DNA of 64,000 nt, from assembly GCF_005871165.1 (NCBI RefSeq), contig NZ_SWKP01000005.1, positions 248,001-312,000 of the forward strand, written 5' to 3'. Shown here piece by piece: positions 37,931-48,010 of the stretch (the stretch's first letter is position 1; each line of letters opens with the position of its first letter). The notes under the pieces were generated by a model that saw only the letters and a list, made by a program, of their open reading frames with translations, did no database searches and was not told the DNA's origin. A program made the translations under genes and the position numbers. The stretch is from Maricaulis alexandrii. Lineage in GTDB: Bacteria > Pseudomonadota > Alphaproteobacteria > Caulobacterales > Maricaulaceae.

Positions 37931-38200
37931 ATGTCGATCACGCAAGAGCGCAAATCCGCGCTGATCAAAGATAATGCCCGTGGTAAAGTTGATACGGGCT
38001 CGCCCGAAGTTCAGGTGGCCATTCTGACCGAACGGATCTCCAACCTGACCGAGCACTTCAAGACCCATAAGAAGGACAACCACTCCCGTCGCGGCCTTCT
38101 TAAGATGGTTTCCCAGCGCCGCCGTCTTCTCGACTATCTCAAGAAGAAAGACGAGAGCCGTTACCAGGCTCTGATCGAGAAGCTTGGCCTGCGCCGCTAA
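37931..38200 (+). CDS. rpsO: 30S ribosomal protein S15
   Basis: 89 residues, the standard length. Family sequence is complete: [35 protein letters not shown], and [20 protein letters not shown]. Binds 16S rRNA at the h20-h22 junction and commonly represses its own mRNA. AGGAG precedes the ATG. pnp begins 29 bp downstream, the conserved rpsO-pnp arrangement. Confidence 0.98.
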   Translation: MSITQERKSALIKDNARGKVDTGSPEVQVAILTERISNLTEHFKTHKKDNHSRRGLLKMVSQRRRLLDYLKKKDESRYQALIEKLGLRR

Positions 38201-38229
38201 TCCGCGACGCTATCCGTACGAAAGACGAT

Positions 38230-40365
38230 ATGTTCGATATTCAAAAAGAAACGATTGAGTGGGCGGGTCGCCCGCTCACCATCGAAACCGGGCGGGTCGC
38301 CCGGCAAGCAGACGGCGCGGTCATGGTGACCTATGGCGAGACCACGGTTCTCGCCACCGCCGTTGGCGTCAAAGCCGCGAAAGAGGGGCAGGACTTCTTC
38401 CCCCTCACCGTCAACTACCAGGAAAAGACCTTTGCCGCCGGCAAGATCCCGGGTGGTTACTTCAAGCGCGAAGGCCGTCCTTCGGAAAAAGAGACGCTGA
38501 CCTCGCGCCTCATTGACCGTCCGATCCGTCCGCTGTTCGCGCCGGGCTTCAAGAATGAAGTCCAGGTGATGATCACCGTTCTGTCCCACGACATGGAAAA
38601 CGACCCGGATGTGGTCGGCATGGTCGGCGCTTCCGCCGCCCTGGTCCTGTCCGGTCTGCCCTTCATGGGTCCGATCGGGGCAGCCCGCGTCGGCTATATC
38701 GATGGCGAATACGTCATCAACCCGGCCGTCGACGACATGGAAGACAGCGCGCTGGACCTGGTCGTCGCTGGTACGACCGACGCCGTGATGATGGTGGAAT
38801 CGGAAGCCAAGGAGCTGTCCGAGGAAGTCATGCTCGGTGCCGTCGTGGCAGGCCATGAGGCCTTCCAGCCGGTCATCGACATGATCATCAAGCTGGCCGA
38901 ACGCGCTGCCAAGGAACCGTGGGATTACACCCCGGCCGACTACTCCGCGGAAGAAGCCAAGGTTCGCGCCCTGGTCGAAGCCGACCTGGCCGCCGCCTAC
39001 ACCATCACCGACAAGACCGAGCGTTATGCGGCGGTTGGCGCGGCGAAGGAAAAAGCCGTTGCCGAGTTGGCCCTGACCGAAGAGCGTCCGGACGGCATCC
39101 CGGGCACGGTCCTGAAGGATGTCCTGAAGTCGGTGGAAAGCTCCATCGTCCGCGGTGGCATCATCAAGACCGGCAAGCGTATCGATGGCCGTTCGCTCGA
39201 CCAGGTTCGCCCGATCGTGTCGGAAGCCGGCATCCTGCCGCGTACGCACGGTTCGGCGCTGTTCACGCGCGGTGAAACCCAGGGCCTCGTTGTGGCCACG
39301 CTGGGCACCGGCGAAGACGAGCAGTTCATCGACGACCTGACCGGGACCTACAAAGAGAAGTTCCTGCTTCACTACAACTTCCCGCCCTATTCGGTCGGCG
39401 AGACGTCTTTCCGTCTGGCTCCGGGGCGCCGGGAAATCGGTCACGGCAAGCTGGCCTGGCGGGCCGTGCGCGCTGTGCTGCCGAAGCATGAAGACTTCCC
39501 GTACACGATCCGCCTGGTGTCCGAGATCACCGAGTCCAATGGTTCGTCGTCCATGGCGACGGTCTGTGGTTCCTCGCTGGCCCTGATGGATGCCGGTGTG
39601 CCGATCACGCGTCCGGTGTCGGGTATCGCCATGGGTCTGATCAAGGATCCGGAAGGCGTGGCCGTCCTGTCCGACATCCTGGGTGATGAAGATCACCTTG
39701 GTGACATGGACTTCAAGGTGGCGGGTACGTCTGAAGGCGTGACCTCGCTGCAGATGGACATCAAGATCGCCGGCATCACCAAGGACATCATGCAGACGGC
39801 CCTGGAACAGGCCAAGGGCGGCCGCATGCACATCCTGGAAGAGATGGGCAAGGCGCTGGGTGAAGCCCGCACCGAGCTGGGCGAATTCGCCCCGCGCATC
39901 GAAACCATCCAGATCCCCACGGACAAGATCCGTGACGTGATCGGTTCCGGCGGCAAGGTGATCCGCGAGATCGTCGAAACCACTGGTGCCAAGGTCGACG
40001 TCAATGATGATGGCGTGATCAAGGTGTCGTCCTCCGACGCCGCTTCGATCAAGGCTGCGCTCGACTGGATCCACGGTCTGACGGCTGAGCCGGAAGAAGG
40101 CCAGATCTACAAGGGCAAGGTCGTCAAGGTCATGGACTTCGGTGCCTTCGTGAACTTCTTCGGCCCGAAGGACGGTCTCGTCCACGTGTCGCAGATGAAG
40201 AATGAGCGCGTGAAGCATCCGTCCGACGTCGTGGCCGAAGGCCAGGAAGTCTACGTGAAGCTCCTCGGCTTTGATGACCGCGGCAAGGTCCGCCTGTCGA
40301 TGAAAGTCGTCGACCAGGAGACCGGAGAAGAGGTCACCAAGGAAGAAGCGGAACAGGCCGAATAA
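38230..40365 (+). CDS. pnp: Polyribonucleotide nucleotidyltransferase (PNPase)
   Basis: 3'-5' phosphorolytic exoribonuclease of the degradosome. 711 residues: two RNase PH-like domains separated by a helical linker (first with [20 protein letters not shown], second with [15 protein letters not shown] and [19 protein letters not shown]), a KH domain ([20 protein letters not shown]) and an S1 domain ([17 protein letters not shown]). Length and order are normal. A strong terminator follows. Confidence 0.98.
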   Translation: MFDIQKETIEWAGRPLTIETGRVARQADGAVMVTYGETTVLATAVGVKAAKEGQDFFPLTVNYQEKTFAAGKIPGGYFKREGRPSEKETLTSRLIDRPIRPLFAPGFKNEVQVMITVLSHDMENDPDVVGMVGASAALVLSGLPFMGPIGAARVGYIDGEYVINPAVDDMEDSALDLVVAGTTDAVMMVESEAKELSEEVMLGAVVAGHEAFQPVIDMIIKLAERAAKEPWDYTPADYSAEEAKVRALVEADLAAAYTITDKTERYAAVGAAKEKAVAELALTEERPDGIPGTVLKDVLKSVESSIVRGGIIKTGKRIDGRSLDQVRPIVSEAGILPRTHGSALFTRGETQGLVVATLGTGEDEQFIDDLTGTYKEKFLLHYNFPPYSVGETSFRLAPGRREIGHGKLAWRAVRAVLPKHEDFPYTIRLVSEITESNGSSSMATVCGSSLALMDAGVPITRPVSGIAMGLIKDPEGVAVLSDILGDEDHLGDMDFKVAGTSEGVTSLQMDIKIAGITKDIMQTALEQAKGGRMHILEEMGKALGEARTELGEFAPRIETIQIPTDKIRDVIGSGGKVIREIVETTGAKVDVNDDGVIKVSSSDAASIKAALDWIHGLTAEPEEGQIYKGKVVKVMDFGAFVNFFGPKDGLVHVSQMKNERVKHPSDVVAEGQEVYVKLLGFDDRGKVRLSMKVVDQETGEEVTKEEAEQAE

Positions 40366-40391
40366 GCCGGTTCACACGCTGAGACATGAAG

Positions 40392-40422
40392 ACCCCCGCG
40401 GACCTTGTTCGCGGGGGTTTTT
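40392..40422 (+). terminator. Rho-independent terminator after pnp
   Basis: Stem ACCCCCGCG (40392-40400) / CGCGGGGGT (40410-40418), loop of nine nt, followed by TTTTTC. Closes the truB-rpsO-pnp unit. Confidence 0.88.
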
Positions 40423-40548
40423 CGTGCGCGCCATGATCGGCAGGGGGCTATCTTCGCCCCGATTGTTCTGTCAGCATCTTGGCAGCAGACCCGTGCAAAA
40501 CGGTACTGTGTCGTGGACATTCGGACTAGATGATTGCTTAACCCTCCT

Positions 40549-40562
40549 TGTGTAGCGACACA
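40549..40562 (+). promoter_or_regulatory. Small hairpin in the sucA upstream region
   Basis: TGTGT-AGCG-ACACA, 36 nt before the sucA ATG, in the 175-bp stretch after the pnp terminator. That stretch contains no gene; no convincing promoter hexamers were found in it. Confidence 0.25.
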
Positions 40563-40597
40563 TACAGACACACTCCTGACTCAGGTCTCCCCCCTCA

Positions 40598-43573
40598 ATG
40601 TCTGACCAAAACCGATCCCCCGAAAACCAGTCCTTCCTGGATACGTCTTTCCTGCAAGGCGCCAACGCGGTGTATCTTGAGCAGATGGCTGCGGCCTATG
40701 CCAAGGACCCGTCATCGGTTCCTGCCAGCTGGAAATCCTTCTTTGATGCCATGGGCGATGCCGCCGGCGATGTGAGCCATGCGGCCCGCGGACCGGCTTG
40801 GACGCGCGCCGACTGGCCGCGTTCGGCGAATGGCGAAATGGTGTCCGCCCTTGGCGATATCGGGCCGGACGAAGCGGCCATGGTCGACAAGGTCGCGGAG
40901 CATGTTGGCGCGGGTGCAGACCCGGCTGAAGTGCGTCAGGCCACGCAGAATTCCATTCGCGCCATCATGATGATCCGCGCCTATCGCATGCGGGGCCATC
41001 TGGCGGCGGACCTCGATCCGCTGGGGTTGACGGATTTCGGTTACCAGGCCGAGCTTGATCCGGCGACCTATGGCTTTACCGGCGCAGCGCTGGACGAGGA
41101 AGTTTTCATCGACGGCTATCTGGGTCTGGAAACGGCAACGCCGCGCCAGATGCTGGACATTCTCAAGCGCACCTATTGCGGGCCGGTGGGTGTGGAGTTC
41201 ATGCACATCTCCAACCCGGAAGAGAAAGCCTGGCTCCAGGCGCGCTTTGAAGGGCCGGACAAGGACATCACCTTCACCACCGAAGGCAAGAAGGCCATCC
41301 TGTCCAAACTGATCGAGTGCGAGCGCTTTGAGCAATTCCTGCACAAGCGCTATCCGGGCACGAAGCGTTTCGGGGCCGATGGCGGTGAAGCCATGGTTCC
41401 GGCGCTGGAACAGATCATCAAGCGCGGTGGTGCGATGGGTGTCGAGGACATCATCATCGGCATGCCGCACCGGGGACGCCTGAACATTCTGGCGGCCGTG
41501 ATGGGCAAGCCCTATCACCAGATCTTTCATGAATTCCAGGGCGGCAATACCCAGGGCGAGGAAGAGTTCGGCTCCGGCGACGTGAAATATCATCTGGGCG
41601 CCTCCTCGGATCGCGAGTTCGACGGCAACAAGGTCCACCTGTCGCTGACGGCCAACCCGTCCCACCTGGAAGCGGTCGATCCGGTTGTTCTGGGCAAGGC
41701 GCGCGCCAAGCAGGAAGACAATTGCCGCAAACAGCCGGGCACGCCGCGCTCCTCGGTCCTGCCGCTCCTGCTGCACGGTGATGCGGCTTTTGCCGGTCAG
41801 GGCATGGTGGCGGAATGCTTCGGCCTGTCCGGCCTGCGCGGTCACCGTACGGGCGGCGCGATCCACTTCATCGTGAACAACCAGATCGGCTTCACGACCG
41901 ACCCGAAGGACAGCCGCTCCAGCCCCTATCCGTCCGATGTGGCGCTGATGGTGCAGGCGCCGATCTTCCACGTGAACGGGGATGACCCCGAAGCGGTGAC
42001 CCACGCCACCAAGATCGCGACGGAATACCGTCAGCTGTTCGGCAAGGACGTGGTCATCGACATGATCTGCTACCGCCGCTACGGCCACAATGAAGGCGAT
42101 GATCCGACCTTCACCCAGCCGATCATGTACCGCATCATCAAGGATATGCCGCCGGTCCGGAAAAAGTATCAGGAGCGCCTGATCGCGGAAGGCGTGCTGA
42201 CCGCTGCGGAAGCGGAAGCCATCGAGAATGATTTTGACGTCTTCCTCGAAAAGGAATTCGAGGACGGCAAGGCGTTCGAGCCGAAAAAGGCCGACTGGCT
42301 GGATGGCCGCTGGTCGGGTCTGGGTCTGCCGGAGGATGACGAGCGCCGCGGCGACACGTCCGCGCCGATGGAAAGCCTGCGCGAAGTCGGCTTGTCGATG
42401 ACGCAGATTCCCGACGACATCAACATCCACCGCACGCTGAAACGTGTCCTCAATAGCCGTCGTGACGCGATCGAGAAGGGTGAGGGGATCGACTGGGCCA
42501 CGGCCGAGCACCTTGCTTTCGGCACGCTGCTCACCGAGGGTTTCCCAGTCCGCCTGTCCGGCCAGGATTGCGGTCGCGGCACCTTCTCGCAGCGCCACTC
42601 GCACATCATCGACCAGGAGACGGCGGAGCGCTACACGCCGCTCAACAATCTCTCCGATGACCAGAAGAAGTATGAAGTCATCGACTCCATGCTGTCGGAA
42701 GAGGCGGTGTTGGGCTTCGAGTACGGCTATTCGCTCTCGGCCCCGAACACGCTGGTCATGTGGGAAGCCCAGTTCGGCGACTTCGTGAACGGCGCCCAGG
42801 TCATCATCGACCAGTTCATCTCGTCCGGTGAGCGCAAATGGCTGCGCATGTCCGGTCTGGTGATGCTGCTGCCGCATGGCTATGAGGGTCAGGGTCCGGA
42901 ACACTCGTCTGCGCGCCCGGAACGCTTCCTGCAATTGTGCGCCGAGGACAATATGCAGGTCGCCAACTGCTCCACGCCAGCGAACTATTTCCATATCCTG
43001 CGCCGCCAGATCCACCGGAACTTCCGTTCGCCCCTGGTGATCATGACGCCGAAAAGCCTGCTGCGTCACAAGCGCTGCGTCTCGACGCTGGCGGCCATGG
43101 GGCCGGGCTCCTCCTTCCACCGCATCCTCTGGGATGATGCCGACGCCAAGTCGCGGCCGGAAGGCGAGATCCAGCAGACGTCGACCAAGCTTCAGCCTGA
43201 CGACAAGATCCGCAAGGTCGTGCTGTGTACGGGCAAGGTCTATTATGATCTTCTCGAAACCCGGGAAGAACGGGGCATCGATGATGTCTACCTGATGCGG
43301 GTCGAGCAGCTTTATCCCTTCCCGTACAAGGCGATGATGGCCGAGCTGTCGCGCTTCCCGAATGCGGACGTGGTGTGGTGCCAGGAAGAGCCGCGGAATA
43401 TGGGCTATTGGACCTTTGTCGAGCCCAACATCGAATATGTTCTTGGAAAGATTGAAGAAAAAGCCGAGCGTCCGCGCTATGTGGGCCGGGTTCCGACCGC
43501 ATCCACGGCGACCGGCATTCTTTCCAAGCACAAGCAACAACAGGACGCGCTGGTCGACGAGGCGTTGGCCTGA
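40598..43573 (+). CDS. sucA: 2-oxoglutarate dehydrogenase E1 component
   Basis: Thiamine-diphosphate-dependent decarboxylase of the TCA cycle. 991 residues, typical of SucA. The N-terminal E2-binding segment SFLQGANAVYLEQMAAAYAK is present. The ThDP domain shows GMPHRGRLNILAAVMGKP, LLHGDAAFAGQGMVAE and HFIVNNQIGFTTDP, and the pyrimidine domain shows GQDCGRGTFSQRHSHI and LPHGYEGQGPEHSSAR. Followed after 34 bp by odhB. No frameshift. Confidence 0.98.
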   Translation: MSDQNRSPENQSFLDTSFLQGANAVYLEQMAAAYAKDPSSVPASWKSFFDAMGDAAGDVSHAARGPAWTRADWPRSANGEMVSALGDIGPDEAAMVDKVAEHVGAGADPAEVRQATQNSIRAIMMIRAYRMRGHLAADLDPLGLTDFGYQAELDPATYGFTGAALDEEVFIDGYLGLETATPRQMLDILKRTYCGPVGVEFMHISNPEEKAWLQARFEGPDKDITFTTEGKKAILSKLIECERFEQFLHKRYPGTKRFGADGGEAMVPALEQIIKRGGAMGVEDIIIGMPHRGRLNILAAVMGKPYHQIFHEFQGGNTQGEEEFGSGDVKYHLGASSDREFDGNKVHLSLTANPSHLEAVDPVVLGKARAKQEDNCRKQPGTPRSSVLPLLLHGDAAFAGQGMVAECFGLSGLRGHRTGGAIHFIVNNQIGFTTDPKDSRSSPYPSDVALMVQAPIFHVNGDDPEAVTHATKIATEYRQLFGKDVVIDMICYRRYGHNEGDDPTFTQPIMYRIIKDMPPVRKKYQERLIAEGVLTAAEAEAIENDFDVFLEKEFEDGKAFEPKKADWLDGRWSGLGLPEDDERRGDTSAPMESLREVGLSMTQIPDDINIHRTLKRVLNSRRDAIEKGEGIDWATAEHLAFGTLLTEGFPVRLSGQDCGRGTFSQRHSHIIDQETAERYTPLNNLSDDQKKYEVIDSMLSEEAVLGFEYGYSLSAPNTLVMWEAQFGDFVNGAQVIIDQFISSGERKWLRMSGLVMLLPHGYEGQGPEHSSARPERFLQLCAEDNMQVANCSTPANYFHILRRQIHRNFRSPLVIMTPKSLLRHKRCVSTLAAMGPGSSFHRILWDDADAKSRPEGEIQQTSTKLQPDDKIRKVVLCTGKVYYDLLETREERGIDDVYLMRVEQLYPFPYKAMMAELSRFPNADVVWCQEEPRNMGYWTFVEPNIEYVLGKIEEKAERPRYVGRVPTASTATGILSKHKQQQDALVDEALA

Positions 43574-43607
43574 CCCCGGACACTTCAGTTCGAAGGACGA
43601 GACTTAA

Positions 43608-45149
43608 ATGACTGATATCATTGTTCCCCAGCTCGGTGAGAGCGTGACTGAAGCAACCGTTGGCAGCTGGCAGGTGAAGCCGGGTGACAGCGTTTCCAAG
43701 GATGATGTCCTGGTGGAGCTGGAAACCGACAAGGTTGCCGTGGAGGTTCGCGCCGAAGCCGATGGAATCATTGGCGATATCTTCGCCCAGGAAGGCGACA
43801 ACGTCGAAATCGGCGCCAAGCTCGCCACGCTGGAATCCGGCGGCGAAGCCCCCGCCAAGGATGCGGAAAAGAGCGAAGACACCGCGCAAATTAATGAAAA
43901 GCCGGAGACGTCCGACAACGCGCCGGCCCCGTCGGGCGGTGATGCGGTCGAGGCCACCGTGCCCCAGATGGGTGAGAGCGTGACCGAGGGTCAGATCGGT
44001 TCCTGGCTGGTCGCCGTGGGTGACACGGTCGAGATCGACCAGGCCCTGGTCGAGATCGAGACCGACAAGGTCGCCGTGGAAGTGCCCTCGCCGGTCGCCG
44101 GTGTCGTGGCCGAGCTGCTGGTGGGCGAAGGCGATACGGTGGCGCCGGGCGATGCCGTGGCGAAGATCACCGAGGGTGGGTCGGCGCCGGCCGCCAAGTC
44201 CGAACCGGCGGCGGCTGAATCGGCTCCGTCCTCGTCTTCGTCCGATGCCAAGACCATGCCGTCGGCCCAGCGCGTGATCGAGGAGAACAAGCTGGATGCC
44301 GGTTCGATCGAAGGCACCGGCAAGGATGGCCGGATCACCAAGGGTGATGCGCTGAAGGCGGCTTCCTCTGCACCGGCCCCGTCCGCCGCGCCCTCGGCTC
44401 CGGCACCGTCTGCCGCTCCGGCCGCGCCGTCGGCACCGCGGGAAACCGGGCCGCGCGAAGAGCGCGTGAAGATGACGCGTCTGCGCCAGACGATCGCGAA
44501 GCGCCTGAAGGATGCCCAGAACAATGCGGCCATCCTGACGACCTATAACGAAGCCGACATGTCGGCGATCATGGCCGCCCGTAAGGCGCACCAGGAAGCC
44601 TTTGTCGCCAAGCATGGCGTGAAGCTCGGCTTCATGAGCTTCTTCATCAAGGCCTGCGTCAATGCGCTGAAGGAAATCCCGGCGGTCAATGCCGAGATCG
44701 ATGGCACGGACATCATCTACAAGAATTACTATGACATGGGCGTTGCCGTCGGCACGGACCGGGGTCTGGTGGTTCCGGTGGTACGCGATGCCGACCAGAT
44801 GTCGCTGGCCGAGATCGAGAAGGACATCATCCGTCTGGGCAAGAAGGCCCGCGACGGCAAGCTGTCCATCGAGGACATGCAGGGCGCGACCTTCACCCTG
44901 TCCAATGGCGGTGTGTATGGCTCGCTGATGTCCATGCCGATCCTGAATGCGCCGCAATCGGGCATTCTGGGCATGCACAAGATCCAGGAGCGTCCGATGG
45001 CCGAGAATGGCCAGGTCGTCATCAAGCCGATGATGTATCTCGCCCTGTCCTATGACCACCGTATCGTGGACGGCAAGGAGGCGGTGACCTTCCTGGTCCG
45101 CGTGAAGGAAAACCTGGAAGACCCGCAGCGCATGCTGTTCGACCTCTAG
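43608..45149 (+). CDS. odhB: Dihydrolipoyl succinyltransferase (E2) with two lipoyl domains
   Basis: Core of the 2-oxoglutarate dehydrogenase complex. 513 residues, about 100 longer than the usual SucB. It has two lipoyl domains, each with the lipoylation motif ETDKVAVEV (Lys42 and Lys154), joined by an acidic linker. A peripheral-subunit-binding domain follows ([13 protein letters not shown], about 218-250), then an Ala/Pro/Ser linker with a repeated SAPAPSAAP unit. The catalytic domain from about 285 has active-site His484 in [10 protein letters not shown]. Sits directly behind sucA. Confidence 0.97.
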   Translation: MTDIIVPQLGESVTEATVGSWQVKPGDSVSKDDVLVELETDKVAVEVRAEADGIIGDIFAQEGDNVEIGAKLATLESGGEAPAKDAEKSEDTAQINEKPETSDNAPAPSGGDAVEATVPQMGESVTEGQIGSWLVAVGDTVEIDQALVEIETDKVAVEVPSPVAGVVAELLVGEGDTVAPGDAVAKITEGGSAPAAKSEPAAAESAPSSSSSDAKTMPSAQRVIEENKLDAGSIEGTGKDGRITKGDALKAASSAPAPSAAPSAPAPSAAPAAPSAPRETGPREERVKMTRLRQTIAKRLKDAQNNAAILTTYNEADMSAIMAARKAHQEAFVAKHGVKLGFMSFFIKACVNALKEIPAVNAEIDGTDIIYKNYYDMGVAVGTDRGLVVPVVRDADQMSLAEIEKDIIRLGKKARDGKLSIEDMQGATFTLSNGGVYGSLMSMPILNAPQSGILGMHKIQERPMAENGQVVIKPMMYLALSYDHRIVDGKEAVTFLVRVKENLEDPQRMLFDL

Positions 45150-45172
45150 TCGGGTCTTCATCCGAACATGAC

Positions 45173-45197
45173 AGGGCCGCCCCACCGGGGCGGCCCT
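45173..45197 (+). terminator. Strong inverted repeat after odhB
   Basis: Eleven-base-pair stem AGGGCCGCCCC (45173-45183) / GGGGCGGCCCT (45187-45197) with a 3-nt loop. It has only TTC after it, so termination efficiency is uncertain. Confidence 0.5.
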
Positions 45198-45288
45198 TCG
45201 CGTTCCGGTCACGGCTTGTTCAGCCCAAAATCGATTTATGCATCCCTTCCCGGACAGAACGGGTTATGCCGGTCTTCAGGAGACAGGC

Positions 45289-45729
45289 ATGCGTATGAGT
45301 CGATTGGCGTTACGGGCCTTCCAGGCCCTGGTGGCCCTGCGGGCCTTTTATGCGGTTCTCCTGTGCAGTGGCACGCTGGTCTTCCGGTTCGGCCATGGCA
45401 ATTACATCGCCATCGAGGAGAATCTGGGACATGTCCTGATGGACATGCCGCTCTGGTATTATGGGGTCTGGGCGGGTTTCGTGACGCTGTATGCGCTGGC
45501 CGCCCTCTTGCTGATCCTGCGCATCCGGCTGGCGCTGGTTTTCTATGGACTCGCTTTTGCGACCGATTTCATCCTGTCGCTCTACTGGTTCCAGCAACCC
45601 GCCATGGACCGGGCCTATTATGGCAGTGCCAATCTGGTGGAATGGGTGCTCAATACGATCGACCTGGCCTCGATCAGCCTCATGCTGCTGGCCGGCCGCT
45701 GGGTTTTCGGTCGTCGCGCGACCGGGTGA
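45289..45729 (+). CDS. Small four-helix membrane protein, unknown (paralogue A)
   Basis: 146 residues from ATG 45289 with AGGAG about 8 nt upstream (ATG 45295 also possible). Four hydrophobic segments: ALVALRAFYAVLLCSGTLVF, a helix around GFVTLYALAALLLIL, ALVFYGLAFATDFILSLYW, and IDLASISLMLLAGRWVF. No family recognised. Resembles the next gene over the last two thirds (LYALAALLLILR against LYLAATILIALR, VFYGLA...D against VFGLAL...D). Encoded between odhB and lpd. Confidence 0.72.
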   Translation: MRMSRLALRAFQALVALRAFYAVLLCSGTLVFRFGHGNYIAIEENLGHVLMDMPLWYYGVWAGFVTLYALAALLLILRIRLALVFYGLAFATDFILSLYWFQQPAMDRAYYGSANLVEWVLNTIDLASISLMLLAGRWVFGRRATG

Positions 45730-45801
45730 CGGCTCAAGCGGGCTCGCGACCGGGCGGGCGCTGGGCTAATCTCATCGCGGAGATTCGCAAGGGAGAGCCA
45801 T

Positions 45802-46245
45802 GTGCTGGATCGTTGGGCCCGCTGGGTCATTGCCGCCGGCGTGGCATTCTGGAGCTTTCTCCAGCTTCAGTATTTCCTGCATGCCATTCTGATCTTCACC
45901 GGGCAGCACGGTTTCCTGGACCTGGACCGGAGCTATGTCGAGGTGATCCGTTCCCTGCATCCGGTGGAAGTCGCGGTCTCACTGGTCAATCCGCCGCTCT
46001 ACCTGGCGGCCACAATCCTCATCGCCCTGCGGAATCCCGTCTGTCTGCCGGTGTTCGGCCTGGCCCTGCTTTTCGACCTTGGCGGTTGGCTGAGCTACTC
46101 CATGAACGCGGCCTATGACCAGACCAACCAGTCCAATTACGACTGGCTGATCAATACCGGATTGCTGGTCGCGCTGATGGCTCTGATCACCTTGCGCCAG
46201 CGTGGGCATTTCAAACGCTCCGCCCGGGCCGGCACCGAAGGTTGA
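45802..46245 (+). CDS. Small four-helix membrane protein, unknown (paralogue B)
   Basis: 147 residues. Start is GTG 45802 (MLDRWARW) behind GGGAGAG; the overlapping ATG at 45800 is in another frame. Four hydrophobic stretches: VIAAGVAFWSFLQLQYFL, PPLYLAATILIALR, VCLPVFGLALLFDLGGWL and INTGLLVALMALITLR. Shares spacing and several residues with the preceding gene, so the two look like a diverged tandem duplication. Function unknown. Confidence 0.72.
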   Translation: MLDRWARWVIAAGVAFWSFLQLQYFLHAILIFTGQHGFLDLDRSYVEVIRSLHPVEVAVSLVNPPLYLAATILIALRNPVCLPVFGLALLFDLGGWLSYSMNAAYDQTNQSNYDWLINTGLLVALMALITLRQRGHFKRSARAGTEG

Positions 46246-46390
46246 TGCGCGAGACTCCGGCATGTTCGGGGTTGGCCGGACACCGGTGTCGCACGTCACT
46301 GAATTGTCCCGGCCCTGCCCCCTTACTTTACGCGCCATTCATAGGCATATAGGCCCATAGAGCGATCACCTGCGAGATGAGAGGCGACCC

Positions 46391-47791
46391 ATGTCCGAGA
46401 CCTATGATGTTGTGATCATCGGCGGCGGCCCCGGCGGCTATAATTGTGCAATCCGGGCCGGCCAGCTTGGCCTCAAGGTCGCCTGTATCGAAATGCGCGG
46501 CACGCTGGGCGGCACTTGCCTCAATGTCGGCTGCATTCCGTCCAAGGCCCTGCTGCACGCTTCCGAGCTCTATGAAGCGGCCGGGACCGAGTTCGAAGCG
46601 CTGGGCATCCAGACCGGAGGCCTGTCGCTGGACCTCGACAAGATGCTGGCCCAGAAGGATGAGGCCGTGGACGGTCTCACCAAGGGTATCGAGTTCCTCT
46701 TCAAGAAGAACAAGGTCGAATACATTGTCGGCAAGGGCCGGATCACGGGTCCCGGAACCGTCGAGACCGAAACGGCGGACGGCACGCAGACCCTGGACAC
46801 CAAGAACATCGTCATTGCCACAGGGTCGGAAGTGACTCCCTTGCCGGGAGTGGAGATCGACGAAAAGCGCGTCGTCTCCTCAACAGGCGCCCTGTCGCTG
46901 GAGAAAGTGCCGGGCAAGCTGGTCGTGATCGGCGCCGGCGTGATCGGGCTGGAACTCGGCTCAGTCTGGCGCCGCCTGGGTGCCGAAGTGGCCGTGGTCG
47001 AGTATCTCGACCGCATCCTGCCGGGCATGGACAGCGAACTGGCCAAGACGGCCCAGCGCATTTTTGCCAAACAGGGCATGGATTTCCACCTGTCCACCAA
47101 GGTGACGGGCGTGGATACGTCCGGCGAGACGCTGAAAGTCTCGATCGAGCCGGCCGAGGGCGGAGAAGGCCAGGCGCTGGACGCCGACACGGTCATCGTG
47201 TGCATCGGACGCCGCCCCTACACCAAGGGTCTGGGCCTGGAGACCGTGGGCATCGAGCCCGACCAGCGCGGTTTCATTTCCAATGATCATTTCCGCACCT
47301 CGGCGGAGAATGTCTGGGTCGTCGGTGATTGCACTCATGGCCCGATGCTCGCCCACAAGGCCGAGGATGAAGGCGTGGCCTGCGCCGAACGCATTGCGGG
47401 CAAGGCTGGCCATGTGAATTACGGCGTCATTCCGGGCGTGGTCTACACGGCACCGGAAATCGCCTCGGTCGGTCAGACGGAAGACGAGCTCAAGGCCGAA
47501 GGCCGCAAATACAAGAAGGGCAAATTCCCCTTCCAGGCCAATTCCCGCGCGCGCACCAATCATGCCACGGACGGGTTTGTTAAAATCCTGGCCGATGCCG
47601 AGACGGATGAAATCCTCGGGGCCCACCTGATCGGGGCCAATGTCGGCGAGATGATCAGCGAGCTCTGCCTGGCCATGGAGTTCCAGGCCGCGTCGGAAGA
47701 TGTCGCCCGCACCTGCCACCCGCACCCGACCCTGACGGAAGCCATCCGCCAGGCGGCCATGGGAGTGGAGGGCTGGACAATGCAGTCCTAG
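46391..47791 (+). CDS. lpd: Dihydrolipoyl dehydrogenase (E3)
   Basis: FAD-dependent reoxidation of dihydrolipoamide for the 2-oxo acid dehydrogenase complexes. 466 residues: FAD motif [18 protein letters not shown], redox disulfide Cys43-Cys48 in [18 protein letters not shown] motif [20 protein letters not shown], and the C-terminal catalytic HPHPT...E. The 145-bp upstream region contains a 12-bp palindrome GACACCGGTGTC (46279-46290) but no clear promoter. Confidence 0.98.
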   Translation: MSETYDVVIIGGGPGGYNCAIRAGQLGLKVACIEMRGTLGGTCLNVGCIPSKALLHASELYEAAGTEFEALGIQTGGLSLDLDKMLAQKDEAVDGLTKGIEFLFKKNKVEYIVGKGRITGPGTVETETADGTQTLDTKNIVIATGSEVTPLPGVEIDEKRVVSSTGALSLEKVPGKLVVIGAGVIGLELGSVWRRLGAEVAVVEYLDRILPGMDSELAKTAQRIFAKQGMDFHLSTKVTGVDTSGETLKVSIEPAEGGEGQALDADTVIVCIGRRPYTKGLGLETVGIEPDQRGFISNDHFRTSAENVWVVGDCTHGPMLAHKAEDEGVACAERIAGKAGHVNYGVIPGVVYTAPEIASVGQTEDELKAEGRKYKKGKFPFQANSRARTNHATDGFVKILADAETDEILGAHLIGANVGEMISELCLAMEFQAASEDVARTCHPHPTLTEAIRQAAMGVEGWTMQS

Positions 47792-47795
47792 CAAA

Positions 47796-47836
47796 AGTCC
47801 GGAAAGGCTGTCGTATTTCCGACGCCAAACCGGACT
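47796..47836 (+). repeat. Folded inverted repeat downstream of lpd
   Basis: Nested arms: AGTCCGG (47796-47802)/CCGGACT (47830-47836), a symmetrical AAA/AAA internal loop, GGC/GCC, one bulged T (47809), GTCG/CGAC and a 6-nt loop. It begins 4 nt after the lpd stop and has no U-run after it. It may be an mRNA 3'-end or processing structure. Confidence 0.5.
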
Positions 47837-47913
47837 ATGAGGGGCTTTGGTCAGTCAGGTGCTCGTTCGGGCAGGCGGACTGACCGCGATTGATCGAACA
47901 CTGGAAGTTGAAG

Positions 47914-47992
47914 CATTCCGGCCGGAATGGGGGCGGACAAGCGGATCGGTTTCGGGCATAAGAAGCCGGGATTGCGGCTGTCGGTTTCGGGC
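47914..47992. repeat. 16-bp palindrome and 12-bp direct repeat upstream of the GNAT gene
   Basis: CATTCCGGCCGGAATG (47914-47929) is a perfect palindrome. TCGGTTTCGGGC occurs at 47946-47957 and again at 47981-47992, 35 bp apart. Both lie in the 219-bp lpd-GNAT gap, which has no convincing gene. Confidence 0.45.
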
Positions 47993-48010
47993 CGGATTGC
48001 GTTTGGGGAC

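Noticed and set aside
40712-43540. Long reverse frame antisense to sucA (about 942 codons)
   Set aside because: Shadow of a highly conserved gene; composition is that of reverse-read alphaproteobacterial codons.
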